Below, piece after piece: positions 1 to 7,170 of a stretch of 14,136 nt of DNA. Both the position numbers and the translations under genes were made by a program. Origin of the DNA: an uncultured Bacteroidota bacterium. Its GTDB lineage: Bacteria > Bacteroidota > Bacteroidia > Flavobacteriales > Flavobacteriaceae. The stretch spans positions 1 to 14,136 of the forward strand of contig CACLQG010000028.1 of NCBI GenBank assembly GCA_902609035.1. The letters are read 5' to 3'. Each line of letters begins with the position of its first letter. Within the stretch, counting starts at the first letter, position 1. The notes below the pieces were generated by a model. It was not told the origin of the DNA, did not search any database, and was given only the letters and a program-made list of their open reading frames with translations.

Positions 1-506
1 TCCTTGCCCCTACCGATACTATATGGGGTATTCTTTGTGATGCTACAAATCCTAATGCTGTAAGTAAAGTTTATGAATTAAAAAAAAGACCCGACAACAG
101 GGCAATGGTTTGCATGGTGTCTGATATTGAAATGCTTAAAAAATACATCGCCGATTTTCCTAAAAATACCAATGATTACATCAATGACCAAAGACCTACA
201 ACTATGATTTACAACAATCCAGTGGGTATAGCTAAAAATGCTGTGGCACAGGAAGGTACGATAGCAATCCGAATCGTAAATCATCATTTTTGCACCCCGC
301 TGATCAGTACATTTGGAAAACCTTTAATATCTTCCTCAGCGAATATTAGTGGCAGCCCCCACCCTAAGATATTTTCAGATATTGACAATGAAATTTTAAT
401 GGGTGTAGATCATATCGTGGAACTAGATCAGGATAAATTCAATCTTAATCCCTCTAGAATTATAAAAATTAATCCTAGTGGAGAAATATCCCTTTTGAGG
501 GTCTAA
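1..506 (+). CDS. L-threonylcarbamoyladenylate synthase, Sua5/YwlC/YrdC (TsaC) family, 5'-truncated by window edge
   Basis: The product should form threonylcarbamoyl-AMP from threonine, bicarbonate and ATP, the first step of t6A37 modification of ANN-decoding tRNAs in the cytoplasm. The open frame runs in from the left edge (first full codon at 3), so the first codons, probably about 30, are missing; the ATG at 105 is internal. Visible family motifs are PTDTIWG near the N terminus, the K-x-R pair encoded at 81-89 (in LKKRPDN), and SSANISG with the Ser-x-Asn pair encoded at 336-344. K-x-R plus S-x-N is the substrate-binding set of TsaC/Sua5 and argues against the YciO paralogue, which lacks it. 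The end NPSRIIKI...GEISLLRV fits the short TsaC-like form without the extra Sua5 C-terminal domain. The stop is 2 bp before the tRNA nucleotidyltransferase gene, so two tRNA-maturation genes are probably co-transcribed. The promoter is outside the window. Confidence 0.93.
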   Translation, partial: LAPTDTIWGILCDATNPNAVSKVYELKKRPDNRAMVCMVSDIEMLKKYIADFPKNTNDYINDQRPTTMIYNNPVGIAKNAVAQEGTIAIRIVNHHFCTPLISTFGKPLISSSANISGSPHPKIFSDIDNEILMGVDHIVELDQDKFNLNPSRIIKINPSGEISLLRV

Positions 507-508
507 TA

Positions 509-1939
509 ATGTTAAATAAAGACTTCCATTCCGTTCTCCAAAAAGAGCTTTTTCAAGTCTTGATTTCCTGTGTAGATTCCTTGGAAATTGAGAGTTACTT
601 GGTGGGGGGTTTTGTAAGAGATCATCTTCTCGGAAGGGGAAAAGCGAAGGATATTGATATTGTGGCAGTAGGTTCAGGTATTGAACTGGCCAAAGCAGTT
701 CAAAAAGAACTAAAGGGGGCACAAGCCGTTCAAGTTTTTAAATCCTACGGGACTGCTATGGTAAAATGGCGGGACATTAAACTAGAATTTGTTGGGGCTA
801 GAAAGGAATCTTATTCCCAAGAGAGTCGCAATCCACTGGTTACTAAAGGTAAATTAGAAGACGATCAAAAGCGGAGGGATTTTACCATCAATGCTTTGGC
901 TGTAAGCCTGAATTCAAATGATAGAGGAACCCTCATCGATCCATTTAACGGCTTGGAGGACCTTGAAAACGGTATTATCAGAACCCCATTGGAACCAGGC
1001 ATGACCTATTCGGATGACCCATTGAGAATGCTTCGTGCCATTAGGTTTGCCAATCAACTGAATTTTGAGATTGAAAATCAATCTTTGAAGGCCATTCAAG
1101 AAAACAGCCGACGCATTGAAATCATCTCTAAAGAACGAGTTATCGAGGAGCTCCATAAAATAATTATGACCCAAAAGCCCTCCATCGGGTTTATCCTTTT
1201 AAAACAAAACAGCTTATTGGAGTGCATACTTCCAGAACTGATTCAACTGAAAGGGATAGAAGAAATCGATGGGCAGAGGCATAAAGACAACTTTTATCAC
1301 ACCCTTGAGGTTGTTGATAATATTTGCGAACATACAGATCATTTATGGTTGCGCTGGGCGGCACTATTACATGATATTGGGAAGGCACCTACAAAAAATT
1401 TCAGCCAAAAAATTGGGTGGAGCTTTCACGGTCATGAATTCGTTGGAGCTAAAATGGTTTATAAACTTTTTAAGCGCCTCAAAATGCCAATGAACGAAAA
1501 AATGAAATACGTTCAAAAACTGGTATTGATGAGTTCCCGACCCATTGTCATTTCAGAGGACATCGTAACCGATGCAGCAGTGAGGCGATTGGTCTTTGAT
1601 GCTGGAGCGGTATTGGATGATTTAATCACCCTTTGTGAAGCCGATATAACCACTAAAAATCCAGCTCGATTCAAACGATATCACAATAATTTTAAAGTGG
1701 TTAGACAAAAAATAGAGGAAGTTGAGGAAAGAGACCGCATTAGAAATTTTCAACCACCAGTTAGTGGAGAGATGATTATGGATCATTTTAACTTGAGGCC
1801 TTGCAAGGAAATTGGCTTAATTAAAGAAGCTATTAAAGAAGCTATCTTGGAAGGTGAAATACCCAATGAATATAACGCAGCATTTGATTTAATGAAAAAA
1901 AAAGGGAGTGAAATAGGATTGGAGTCACATGGAAAATAG
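509..1939 (+). CDS. cca: CCA tRNA nucleotidyltransferase (class II polymerase beta family) with HD domain
   Basis: The 476-residue cytoplasmic enzyme adds or repairs the 3'-terminal CCA of tRNAs. The N-terminal nucleotidyltransferase head carries GGFVRD (33-38) and the metal-binding D-x-D pair D48/D50. RRDFTINA (122-129) and DPLRMLRAIRFA (170-181) are the ribose/base-recognition and neck motifs of class II CCA enzymes. An HD phosphohydrolase-type domain follows, with H264 (FYHTLEVV) and H288-D289 (LLHDIGK), as in the bacterial CCA-HD architecture. Poly(A) polymerase belongs to the same superfamily and cannot be strictly excluded, but the HD domain and the neighbouring tRNA-modification gene favour CCA addition. 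The ATG at 509 follows the upstream stop by 2 bp and no Shine-Dalgarno sequence is seen. The 3' end overlaps ctaA by 11 bp, indicating translational coupling. Confidence 0.94.
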   Translation: MLNKDFHSVLQKELFQVLISCVDSLEIESYLVGGFVRDHLLGRGKAKDIDIVAVGSGIELAKAVQKELKGAQAVQVFKSYGTAMVKWRDIKLEFVGARKESYSQESRNPLVTKGKLEDDQKRRDFTINALAVSLNSNDRGTLIDPFNGLEDLENGIIRTPLEPGMTYSDDPLRMLRAIRFANQLNFEIENQSLKAIQENSRRIEIISKERVIEELHKIIMTQKPSIGFILLKQNSLLECILPELIQLKGIEEIDGQRHKDNFYHTLEVVDNICEHTDHLWLRWAALLHDIGKAPTKNFSQKIGWSFHGHEFVGAKMVYKLFKRLKMPMNEKMKYVQKLVLMSSRPIVISEDIVTDAAVRRLVFDAGAVLDDLITLCEADITTKNPARFKRYHNNFKVVRQKIEEVEERDRIRNFQPPVSGEMIMDHFNLRPCKEIGLIKEAIKEAILEGEIPNEYNAAFDLMKKKGSEIGLESHGK

Positions 1940-2948
1940 TTTTAGAAAATCTGTAAAAATAAGTTTGATCATAGTTTATTTGGTCATTACTGCGGGGGCT
2001 ATTGTAAGAATGACAGGAAGTGGTATGGGATGCCCTGATTGGCCTAAGTGTTTTGGTTATTGGATTCCCCCAACAGAACGGGTACAATTAGACTGGAAAC
2101 CAGATCATATATATAGAAAAGGGCAAGTCATCATATTGGAAGAAGAACTCAGAGTCGCCAGAGAGGATTTTGTATCCACCACCACTTATGAAGTAAACAA
2201 CTGGGATGAATATACCCAACACGATTATGCACTATTTAATGCCTACCATACCTGGATTGAATATCTGAACAGGTTATTGGGTGCATTGGCGGGATTAGCT
2301 GTTTTGGTCATGACTGTTTTATCTTTTTGGAGTTGGAGAAAAAACATTACATATCCCATGATTTCAACCCTAATTCTATTAGGTATGGGATTCCAAGCAT
2401 GGTTGGGTAAAATGGTGGTGGATTCCAATTTGACTCCCTTTCGCATTAGCATCCACATGGCTATGGCCTTATTGATCGTTTTGGGATTAATTTTTCTTAT
2501 ATATTCCACTGGAAAAAAGGTGTTTTCTATTTCTGGAAATTCTTTTTTAAAGATTTGGGCTTGCTTTGCTGTTGGACTGACCTTATTTCAAATCGGACTG
2601 GGAACTCAAGTACGTCAATTCGTAGATTTGCAAATGCATCAACCTGCTGGACAATGGCTCGAACCCCCTCCCGTCAAGTTTTATGTACACAGAAGTCTAT
2701 CTTTACTAGTATTAGGTGTGCATATAATCATATTCTCGAAACTGAGAAAAATGAGACGTAATGTTAGGGTGTTCAATCAAATATTGGGATTGATTGGATT
2801 AGAAATATTCACAGGTATTTTGATGTATTATTTCGATTTTCCTTTCAGTTCTCAACCTTTACATTTAATAATAGCCGCTCTAATTTTCGGGGCACAATCT
2901 TTTTTCATATTACAATTAATGATAAATAAAAAATCCTATGATCTATAG
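1929..2948 (+). CDS. ctaA: Heme A synthase, COX15/CtaA family
   Basis: This 339-residue polytopic membrane protein should oxidise the methyl group of heme O to a formyl group, making heme A for aa3-type cytochrome oxidase. About eight hydrophobic segments are visible; the first is around residues 10-26. GCPDWPKC follows it, with C35 and C41 as the first extracytoplasmic-loop cysteine pair known in CtaA. Four histidines fit the heme-ligand positions of the two half-domains: H107 (YHTWIEYLNR), H176 (SIHMAMAL), H254 (YVHRSLSL) and H312 (PLHLIIA). The hydrophilic loop between C41 and H107 is long and charged, a form I associate with Bacteroidota COX15. The start ATG lies 11 bp inside cca, and the last codons overlap the next gene by 11 bp. 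No cytochrome oxidase subunit or heme O synthase gene is in the window. Confidence 0.93.
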   Translation: MENSFRKSVKISLIIVYLVITAGAIVRMTGSGMGCPDWPKCFGYWIPPTERVQLDWKPDHIYRKGQVIILEEELRVAREDFVSTTTYEVNNWDEYTQHDYALFNAYHTWIEYLNRLLGALAGLAVLVMTVLSFWSWRKNITYPMISTLILLGMGFQAWLGKMVVDSNLTPFRISIHMAMALLIVLGLIFLIYSTGKKVFSISGNSFLKIWACFAVGLTLFQIGLGTQVRQFVDLQMHQPAGQWLEPPPVKFYVHRSLSLLVLGVHIIIFSKLRKMRRNVRVFNQILGLIGLEIFTGILMYYFDFPFSSQPLHLIIAALIFGAQSFFILQLMINKKSYDL

Positions 2949-3426
2949 AATGCGTGCAATTTTGGATACAGAAACAGATGTAATCAGAGATTTTGAAATT
3001 GAAGCTAATGCTACCTTAGAAGAGCTGCACGATGCAGTATCTCAATCTTTTGGTTTCGCAGGAAATGAAATGGCTTCCTTTTACCGCTCCGATAAAGATT
3101 GGGCCCAAGGTGAAGAACTTCCTCTGGTCGATATGGGGGTAGGTGAAGAACCACTAAATGAAAAACCGCTAAATAAAATATTTTCTGAAAATGAAAATCG
3201 ACTTATCTATGTTTATGACTTCCTTAATCTTTGGACGTTTTTTTTAGAATTAATGGAGACAGCTGAAAAAGGCAATCTTAAAGGTTACCCCAGTCTTTTT
3301 TTTTCTCACGGTGAAGTTCCAGAAACTCCCCCCAAAAAAGATTTTATTGCAAAGGAAGGGTTTGATGATGAATTTTCAGAGAATGTTGATGAGGAGGACG
3401 ATTATTATGGAGATGACATCTATTAA
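2938..3426 (+). CDS. pRiA4b ORF-3-like (IS1096 passenger TnpR-like) small acidic protein, function unknown
   Basis: The 162-residue protein resembles the family named after plasmid pRiA4b ORF-3 and the IS1096 passenger protein. Typical features are an N-terminal MIYRMRAILDTETDVIRDFEIE strand region, LEELHDAVSQSFGFAGNEMASFY (about 27-49), a DKDW/EELPL segment, and LIYVYDFLNLWTFFLEL (about 88-104). The last 30 residues are extremely acidic (EDDYYGDDIY at the end), without a signal peptide or membrane segment, so it is probably cytoplasmic. The ATG at 2938 is preferred over the ATG at 2950 because MIY-x-x-R matches the N terminus I recall for relatives; it overlaps ctaA by 11 bp. Its biochemical role is unknown. 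Despite the family name there is no transposase, inverted repeat or other mobile-element sign nearby. The stop codon overlaps that of the convergent gene in a shared TTAA. Confidence 0.82.
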   Translation: MIYRMRAILDTETDVIRDFEIEANATLEELHDAVSQSFGFAGNEMASFYRSDKDWAQGEELPLVDMGVGEEPLNEKPLNKIFSENENRLIYVYDFLNLWTFFLELMETAEKGNLKGYPSLFFSHGEVPETPPKKDFIAKEGFDDEFSENVDEEDDYYGDDIY

Positions 3427-4484
3427 AGTAAATCTCCCAAACTGACATTTTGATAATTCTTGCGCATATAATCAAAAGCCGCTTGCATCAATTCACCCAT
3501 GGACTTACTTTTTGTAAAGGCCTCATCCTTGGTAAAAACATAGATTTCGTTTTTTAGTTTTTCCAGATTTTCAGGAATAGACAATCGGTCATTTTTCATG
3601 ATATTCACCAAAAAATCGATTCGATTCCCTGAGTTAATAAGACGGCGAGAGACAATGGACCGCTCCTCAATTTTATATTGTATAATGGACTCGTGGTTAA
3701 GCTTTTCCTTAACTACACTCATCAAAGGATAATTCTCTTTGAAAAATTGAGGACGATAAACCGAAAATTTTCCCTCAAAGCACTGTTGGTCAAAATCAAT
3801 CGCCCTGATCCTATAGATCACATGATCGAAATCGTGAATTGGAATCACAACATAATTGTAGGCCCGCATGTCTCCCAAAAGTCTTACCATACATCGTTCA
3901 TTGAATTTGACGTATTCTTTTGCTATTTGGGCTTTTTCTGCAGCATTACAATTGGGTAAATATTCCTTTATGAAAACGTCTCCAGGAATCCCAGCAATGT
4001 GTTCCTCAATTAACGTATCGTGGTTGACCATATAATTGAGGTTGTGCGGGGAAAGAATGTGTTCAAACTCCAATCCATAAACCCGAGAGGCATCGGTTTT
4101 CTTGACATAGAAATAGGTGAAATTATCGTTTAATATGTTTCGGATTTTGATCCTAAAAGGCTTTGAGTTCCCGAAAGTACAATAATCAATGGCATCTATA
4201 TTCAAATCGGGTAAAGAAGAAGCATTTCCATCAGAATGAAGCAGCGTATAGATCATCTTAAGGTGGAAATCAATCTCTGCGCGATCCGAATCTGAATAAT
4301 ATACCCTCACCCAAAGGGAATCCTGATCGTTTTTATCATAAACAATAACAGAACCAGAAAAACGCAATAGATCTTCATAACAAATGGTGGATTCCATCCA
4401 ACGGTCGTATTTCTTTAAAAAATGCATCAACTCATTAGAAATAGGGAAAAAAGGTTTTTTTTTGGAAATTAGTTTATCCTCCAC
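3423..4484 (-). CDS. Conserved protein of unknown function with a kinase-like catalytic signature
   Basis: This 353-residue protein lacks a signal peptide or membrane segment. I recognise it as a conserved Bacteroidota/flavobacterial hypothetical family but know no assigned function. The sequence suggests a protein-kinase-like or HipA/APH-like fold: K128 in FYVKK could be the beta-3 lysine, E139 or E141 the helix-C glutamate, and 160-162 the hinge. GIPGD (165-169) follows, then LLGDMRAYN with D205 and N210 spaced five residues apart as in catalytic loops. AIDFDQQ with D230 resembles the metal-binding DFG aspartate. The N-terminal 100 residues form a separate region containing W58 and the YYSDSDR run. 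The start codon is GTG at 4484; the next in-frame Met is residue 20, inside what appears to be conserved sequence. A -7 box lies 14 bp upstream. The gene is divergent from uvrB and convergent with the pRiA4b-like gene. The kinase assignment is inference. Confidence 0.85.
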   Translation of the reverse strand: MEDKLISKKKPFFPISNELMHFLKKYDRWMESTICYEDLLRFSGSVIVYDKNDQDSLWVRVYYSDSDRAEIDFHLKMIYTLLHSDGNASSLPDLNIDAIDYCTFGNSKPFRIKIRNILNDNFTYFYVKKTDASRVYGLEFEHILSPHNLNYMVNHDTLIEEHIAGIPGDVFIKEYLPNCNAAEKAQIAKEYVKFNERCMVRLLGDMRAYNYVVIPIHDFDHVIYRIRAIDFDQQCFEGKFSVYRPQFFKENYPLMSVVKEKLNHESIIQYKIEERSIVSRRLINSGNRIDFLVNIMKNDRLSIPENLEKLKNEIYVFTKDEAFTKSKSMGELMQAAFDYMRKNYQNVSLGDLL

Positions 4485-4498
4485 TGTACAATTTTTAT

Positions 4499-4506
4499 CA
4501 AAAATA
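4499..4506 (-). promoter_or_regulatory. Bacteroidota -7 promoter box for the kinase-like gene
   Basis: On the minus strand the sequence reads TATTTTTG, matching TAnnTTTG. It ends 14 bp before the GTG start at 4484, so a short leader of roughly 10-12 nt is expected. No TTG is present at the usual -33 distance, which weakens the call. Its presence supports the GTG start. Confidence 0.5.
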
Positions 4507-4565
4507 CCTCTTTTTACCGATTAGATTTCTATAATACCACAATAAGGTAAAACATGAGTGTTATA

Positions 4566-4596
4566 TTGTAGGATGATGATTTAAACTTTAATTTTG
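4566..4596 (+). promoter_or_regulatory. uvrB promoter, -33 TTG and -7 TAATTTTG
   Basis: TTG at 4566-4568 and TAATTTTG at 4589-4596 match the Bacteroidota primary sigma consensus TTG / TAnnTTTG with a 20-bp spacer. The box ends only 4 bp before the ATG of uvrB at 4601. Transcription is therefore predicted to begin at or within a few bases of the start codon, giving a leaderless or nearly leaderless mRNA. No SOS-type operator was recognised around it. Confidence 0.7.
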
Positions 4597-4600
4597 CAAA

Positions 4601-6592
4601 ATGCAATTCAAACTAGTATCGAGTTTTTCACCTACCGGAGACCAACCCGAGGCAATACGTCAGGTCACTTCTGGTCTTTCCGAAGGTGATAAATACATCA
4701 CCCTTCAGGGGGTCACTGGTTCTGGTAAGACTTTTACGGTTGCCAATGTCGTTCAGGAATTACAATGCCCTACATTGGTTTTGGCTCATAACAAAACTTT
4801 GGCAGCACAACTCTATTCTGAATTCAAACAGTTTTTCCCAGACAATGCTGTGGAATATTTTGTCTCCTACTACGATTATTATCAACCTGAGGCCTACATC
4901 CCCACCAGTGGTGTATATATTGAAAAGGATCTCTCCATCAATGAAGAGATTGAAAAGTTACGCTTAAGCACTACCTCTTCCCTTCTTTCTGGAAGAAGAG
5001 ATGTACTGGTTGTTGCTTCTGTATCTTGTTTGTATGGTATTGGAAATCCTGTAGAATTTCAAAAAAATGTCATTGCTGCAGAAAAGGGAGAAATCATTTC
5101 TAGAACCCAACTCCTGCAGAAATTGGTTCAGAGTCTCTACTCAAGAACCACAGGGGAGTTTAATCGCGGGAATTTTAGGGTCAATGGAGACATCATCGAT
5201 ATTTTTCCTGGCTATGCTGATGTGGCTTTTAAAATCCATTTTTTCGGAGATGAAATTGAGGAAATAGAATCTTATGATCCCATTGAAAACAGAATTCTAG
5301 AAAAATTTGATCGAGTTACACTTTTCCCTGCAAACATGTTTGTAACCTCCCCAGACATTCTTCAAAATGCGATCTCTCTAATCCAAGATGATTTGGTCAA
5401 ACAAGTAGATTATTTTAATGCTAATGGTAGTTTATTGGAAGCCAAAAGATTACAGGAGCGCACAGAATTTGACTTGGAGATGATCAGAGAATTGGGGTAT
5501 TGTTCCGGTATTGAAAATTATTCTCGTTACTTGGATGGCAGAGAGGCTGGTACTCGGCCCTTTTGCCTATTGGACTATTTCCCTGATGATTATTTGATGG
5601 TAGTCGATGAAAGTCATGTTACCATATCACAAGTCCATGCCATGTATGGAGGAGACCGCAGTCGAAAGGAAAATCTCGTCAATTATGGATTTCGCTTACC
5701 GGCTGCCATGGATAACCGTCCGCTAAAGTTCGAAGAATTTGAAGCTCTACAGAATCAGGTCTTGTATGTCAGTGCTACACCTGCAGACTATGAACTCAAA
5801 CAAACCGAGGGGGTTTTTGTAGAACAGATCATTCGGCCCACAGGCCTCCTTGATCCCGATATAGAAATACGCCCCAGTTTAAATCAAATTGACGATTTGA
5901 TTGAGGAAATTCAAGTGAGAGTCGAAAAAGACGAACGAACATTGGTCACAACTTTAACCAAAAGAATGGCAGAGGAGTTGACAAAATATTTTGCTCGCCT
6001 AAACATTCGATGCCGCTATATCCACAGTGATGTAGATACCTTGGAAAGGGTTGAGATTATGCAAGACTTGCGTAAAGGATTATTTGATGTGCTGATAGGA
6101 GTAAATCTTTTAAGAGAGGGGCTTGACTTACCAGAGGTCTCCTTGGTCGCCATATTGGATGCAGACAAAGAAGGCTTTTTAAGGAGCCATCGGTCACTGA
6201 CCCAAACGGTGGGAAGGGCCGCGAGAAATGTTAATGGTAAAGCCATTATGTATGCTGATAAAATAACAAATAGCATGCAAAAAACAATTGATGAAACTTT
6301 ATACCGAAGAGGAAAACAACAGTCTTACAATCTTCAAAATAATATGACCCCAACTGCTCTAAATAAGTCTTTGGACAATGCTTTGTCCAAAAATTCAGTA
6401 GCTACTTATGCGCAAGAACTAATAGACAGAAAAGCTGCAGAGGCCAAAAATCGTTATTTGAGTAAAGAGGAAATCGAAAAGAAAATCAGAGAATCAAGAA
6501 AAGCCATGGAGACTGCGGCTAAAGATTTGGACTTTATAGAAGCAGCGAGACTTCGAGACGAAATCAAGTCAATGCAAAACCAACTGCAATAA
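4601..6592 (+). CDS. uvrB: Excinuclease ABC subunit B (UvrB)
   Basis: UvrB is the damage-verification helicase-like subunit of nucleotide excision repair; it is loaded by UvrA and recruits UvrC. The 663-residue length is normal. Motifs run in order: the Q-motif region FSPTGDQPEAI (9-19), Walker A GVTGSGKT (37-44), the beta-hairpin region that clamps DNA around YYDYYQPEAY (90-99), the Walker B/DESH box D336-H339, helicase motif VI QTVGRAARN (535-543), and a C-terminal UVR domain (about 628-662, DFIEAARLRDEI) that binds UvrC. All ATPase residues look intact. The ATG at 4601 gives the canonical MQFKLVSSFSPTGDQ start and sits just 4 bp after the -7 box. The gene stands alone, divergent from the kinase-like gene and convergent with hsp20 across 51 bp. 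uvrA and uvrC are not in the window. Confidence 0.98.
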   Translation: MQFKLVSSFSPTGDQPEAIRQVTSGLSEGDKYITLQGVTGSGKTFTVANVVQELQCPTLVLAHNKTLAAQLYSEFKQFFPDNAVEYFVSYYDYYQPEAYIPTSGVYIEKDLSINEEIEKLRLSTTSSLLSGRRDVLVVASVSCLYGIGNPVEFQKNVIAAEKGEIISRTQLLQKLVQSLYSRTTGEFNRGNFRVNGDIIDIFPGYADVAFKIHFFGDEIEEIESYDPIENRILEKFDRVTLFPANMFVTSPDILQNAISLIQDDLVKQVDYFNANGSLLEAKRLQERTEFDLEMIRELGYCSGIENYSRYLDGREAGTRPFCLLDYFPDDYLMVVDESHVTISQVHAMYGGDRSRKENLVNYGFRLPAAMDNRPLKFEEFEALQNQVLYVSATPADYELKQTEGVFVEQIIRPTGLLDPDIEIRPSLNQIDDLIEEIQVRVEKDERTLVTTLTKRMAEELTKYFARLNIRCRYIHSDVDTLERVEIMQDLRKGLFDVLIGVNLLREGLDLPEVSLVAILDADKEGFLRSHRSLTQTVGRAARNVNGKAIMYADKITNSMQKTIDETLYRRGKQQSYNLQNNMTPTALNKSLDNALSKNSVATYAQELIDRKAAEAKNRYLSKEEIEKKIRESRKAMETAAKDLDFIEAARLRDEIKSMQNQLQ

Positions 6593-6643
6593 AAAAAGGC
6601 CTAGTTCTAAAACCAAACCTTTTCAAATAAAACAATAACCAAT

Positions 6644-7060
6644 TTACTTAATGGAAATAAATTTTTTTGGCTCGGGTAAGGCTTCTGCTTTTTTGGGAAG
6701 GCTTACCGTCAAAATACCCTCTTTATAAAGGGCACTAATCTTATCAGCTGAGACTATTTCTGGAATATTAAAGGATCTTTTGAAGGAACTGTTACCAAAT
6801 TCTTTTCGGGTGAAATTGACCTCTGTTTGGGTAGATTTTATTTCTTCCTCAGAAGAAATAGTCAATACACCTTCTTCCAATTCAATTTTAAAATCCCCTT
6901 TTTTCTTTCCAGGTGTTGCCAATTGGATGTCAAAATGGTCGTCGGCTTCAATAATGTTAGCTGCAGGAATGATTTGATTTGTATGATTCCAATCCTGATT
7001 CAGAAACAACTCGTCAAAGATAGATGTAAATACTGGATTTTGTCTTTTAATTAATTTCAT
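6644..7060 (-). CDS. Small heat shock protein, Hsp20/alpha-crystallin family
   Basis: The 138-residue ATP-independent chaperone should bind unfolding proteins as a cytoplasmic oligomer. A short N-terminal arm (MKLIKRQNPVFTSIFDELF) is followed by the alpha-crystallin domain, about residues 33-125, beginning PAANIIEADDHFDIQLATPG and closing with the signature LYKEGILTVSLPKK. The extreme C terminus ends in ISI (135-137), the I-x-I anchor that docks into the neighbouring domain during assembly. Length and layout match Bacteroidota Hsp20 proteins. The ATG at 7060 is the only sensible start. The gene lies downstream of sucC on the same strand, separated by 99 bp that hold one inverted repeat; a second repeat overlaps the end of sucC. 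Independent stress-controlled transcription is therefore likely. No clear TAnnTTTG box was found in front of it. Confidence 0.95.
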   Translation of the reverse strand: MKLIKRQNPVFTSIFDELFLNQDWNHTNQIIPAANIIEADDHFDIQLATPGKKKGDFKIELEEGVLTISSEEEIKSTQTEVNFTRKEFGNSSFKRSFNIPEIVSADKISALYKEGILTVSLPKKAEALPEPKKFISIK

Positions 7061-7126
7061 AATGTTAAGATTTAAATTAAACTTTTTTCAAATGTTAATT
7101 CAAATCCTGTACCAATGAAAATTAAA

Positions 7127-7170
7127 TGACAATATGTCGGTTAATTTTTAAAAAATATGTCAAAATGACA
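7127..7170 (-). promoter_or_regulatory. Two inverted repeats upstream of hsp20, candidate stress-response operators
   Basis: On the plus strand TGTCA-AAA-TGACA at 7158-7170 is a perfect 5-bp-arm inverted repeat with a 3-bp spacer. GACA-ATA-TGTC at 7128-7138 is a 4-bp-arm repeat with the same spacer length. Their centres (7164 and 7133) are 31 bp apart, close to three helical turns, so a protein could bind both on one DNA face. The upstream repeat overlaps the stop codon of sucC. The location just upstream of a heat shock gene suggests a regulator site, but the binding protein is unknown and the sequence is not the CIRCE element. Confidence 0.45.

Noticed and set aside
105..506. Independent 133-residue protein starting at the ATG at 105
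   Set aside because: The frame is open to the window edge and the upstream codons encode the conserved PTDTIWG and K-x-R motifs, so the ATG is internal to a truncated gene.
2938..3426. Mobile element suggested by the TnpR/IS1096 passenger family name
   Set aside because: No transposase, terminal inverted repeats or target duplications are visible, and both gene boundaries fit an operon or a convergent pair.
6593..6643. Possible bidirectional terminator between uvrB and hsp20 (AAAAGG at 6594-6599 pairing with CCTTTT at 6618-6623)
   Set aside because: Only a 6-bp, AT-rich stem with an 18-base loop and no adjacent U-tract; it could arise by chance in this composition.
7100..7115. Sigma-54-like -24/-12 element before hsp20 on the minus strand (TTGGTACA, 4 bases, TTGA)
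   Set aside because: The key GC of the -12 element reads GA and the -24 element has further mismatches; spacing is right, but the match is too weak to annotate.
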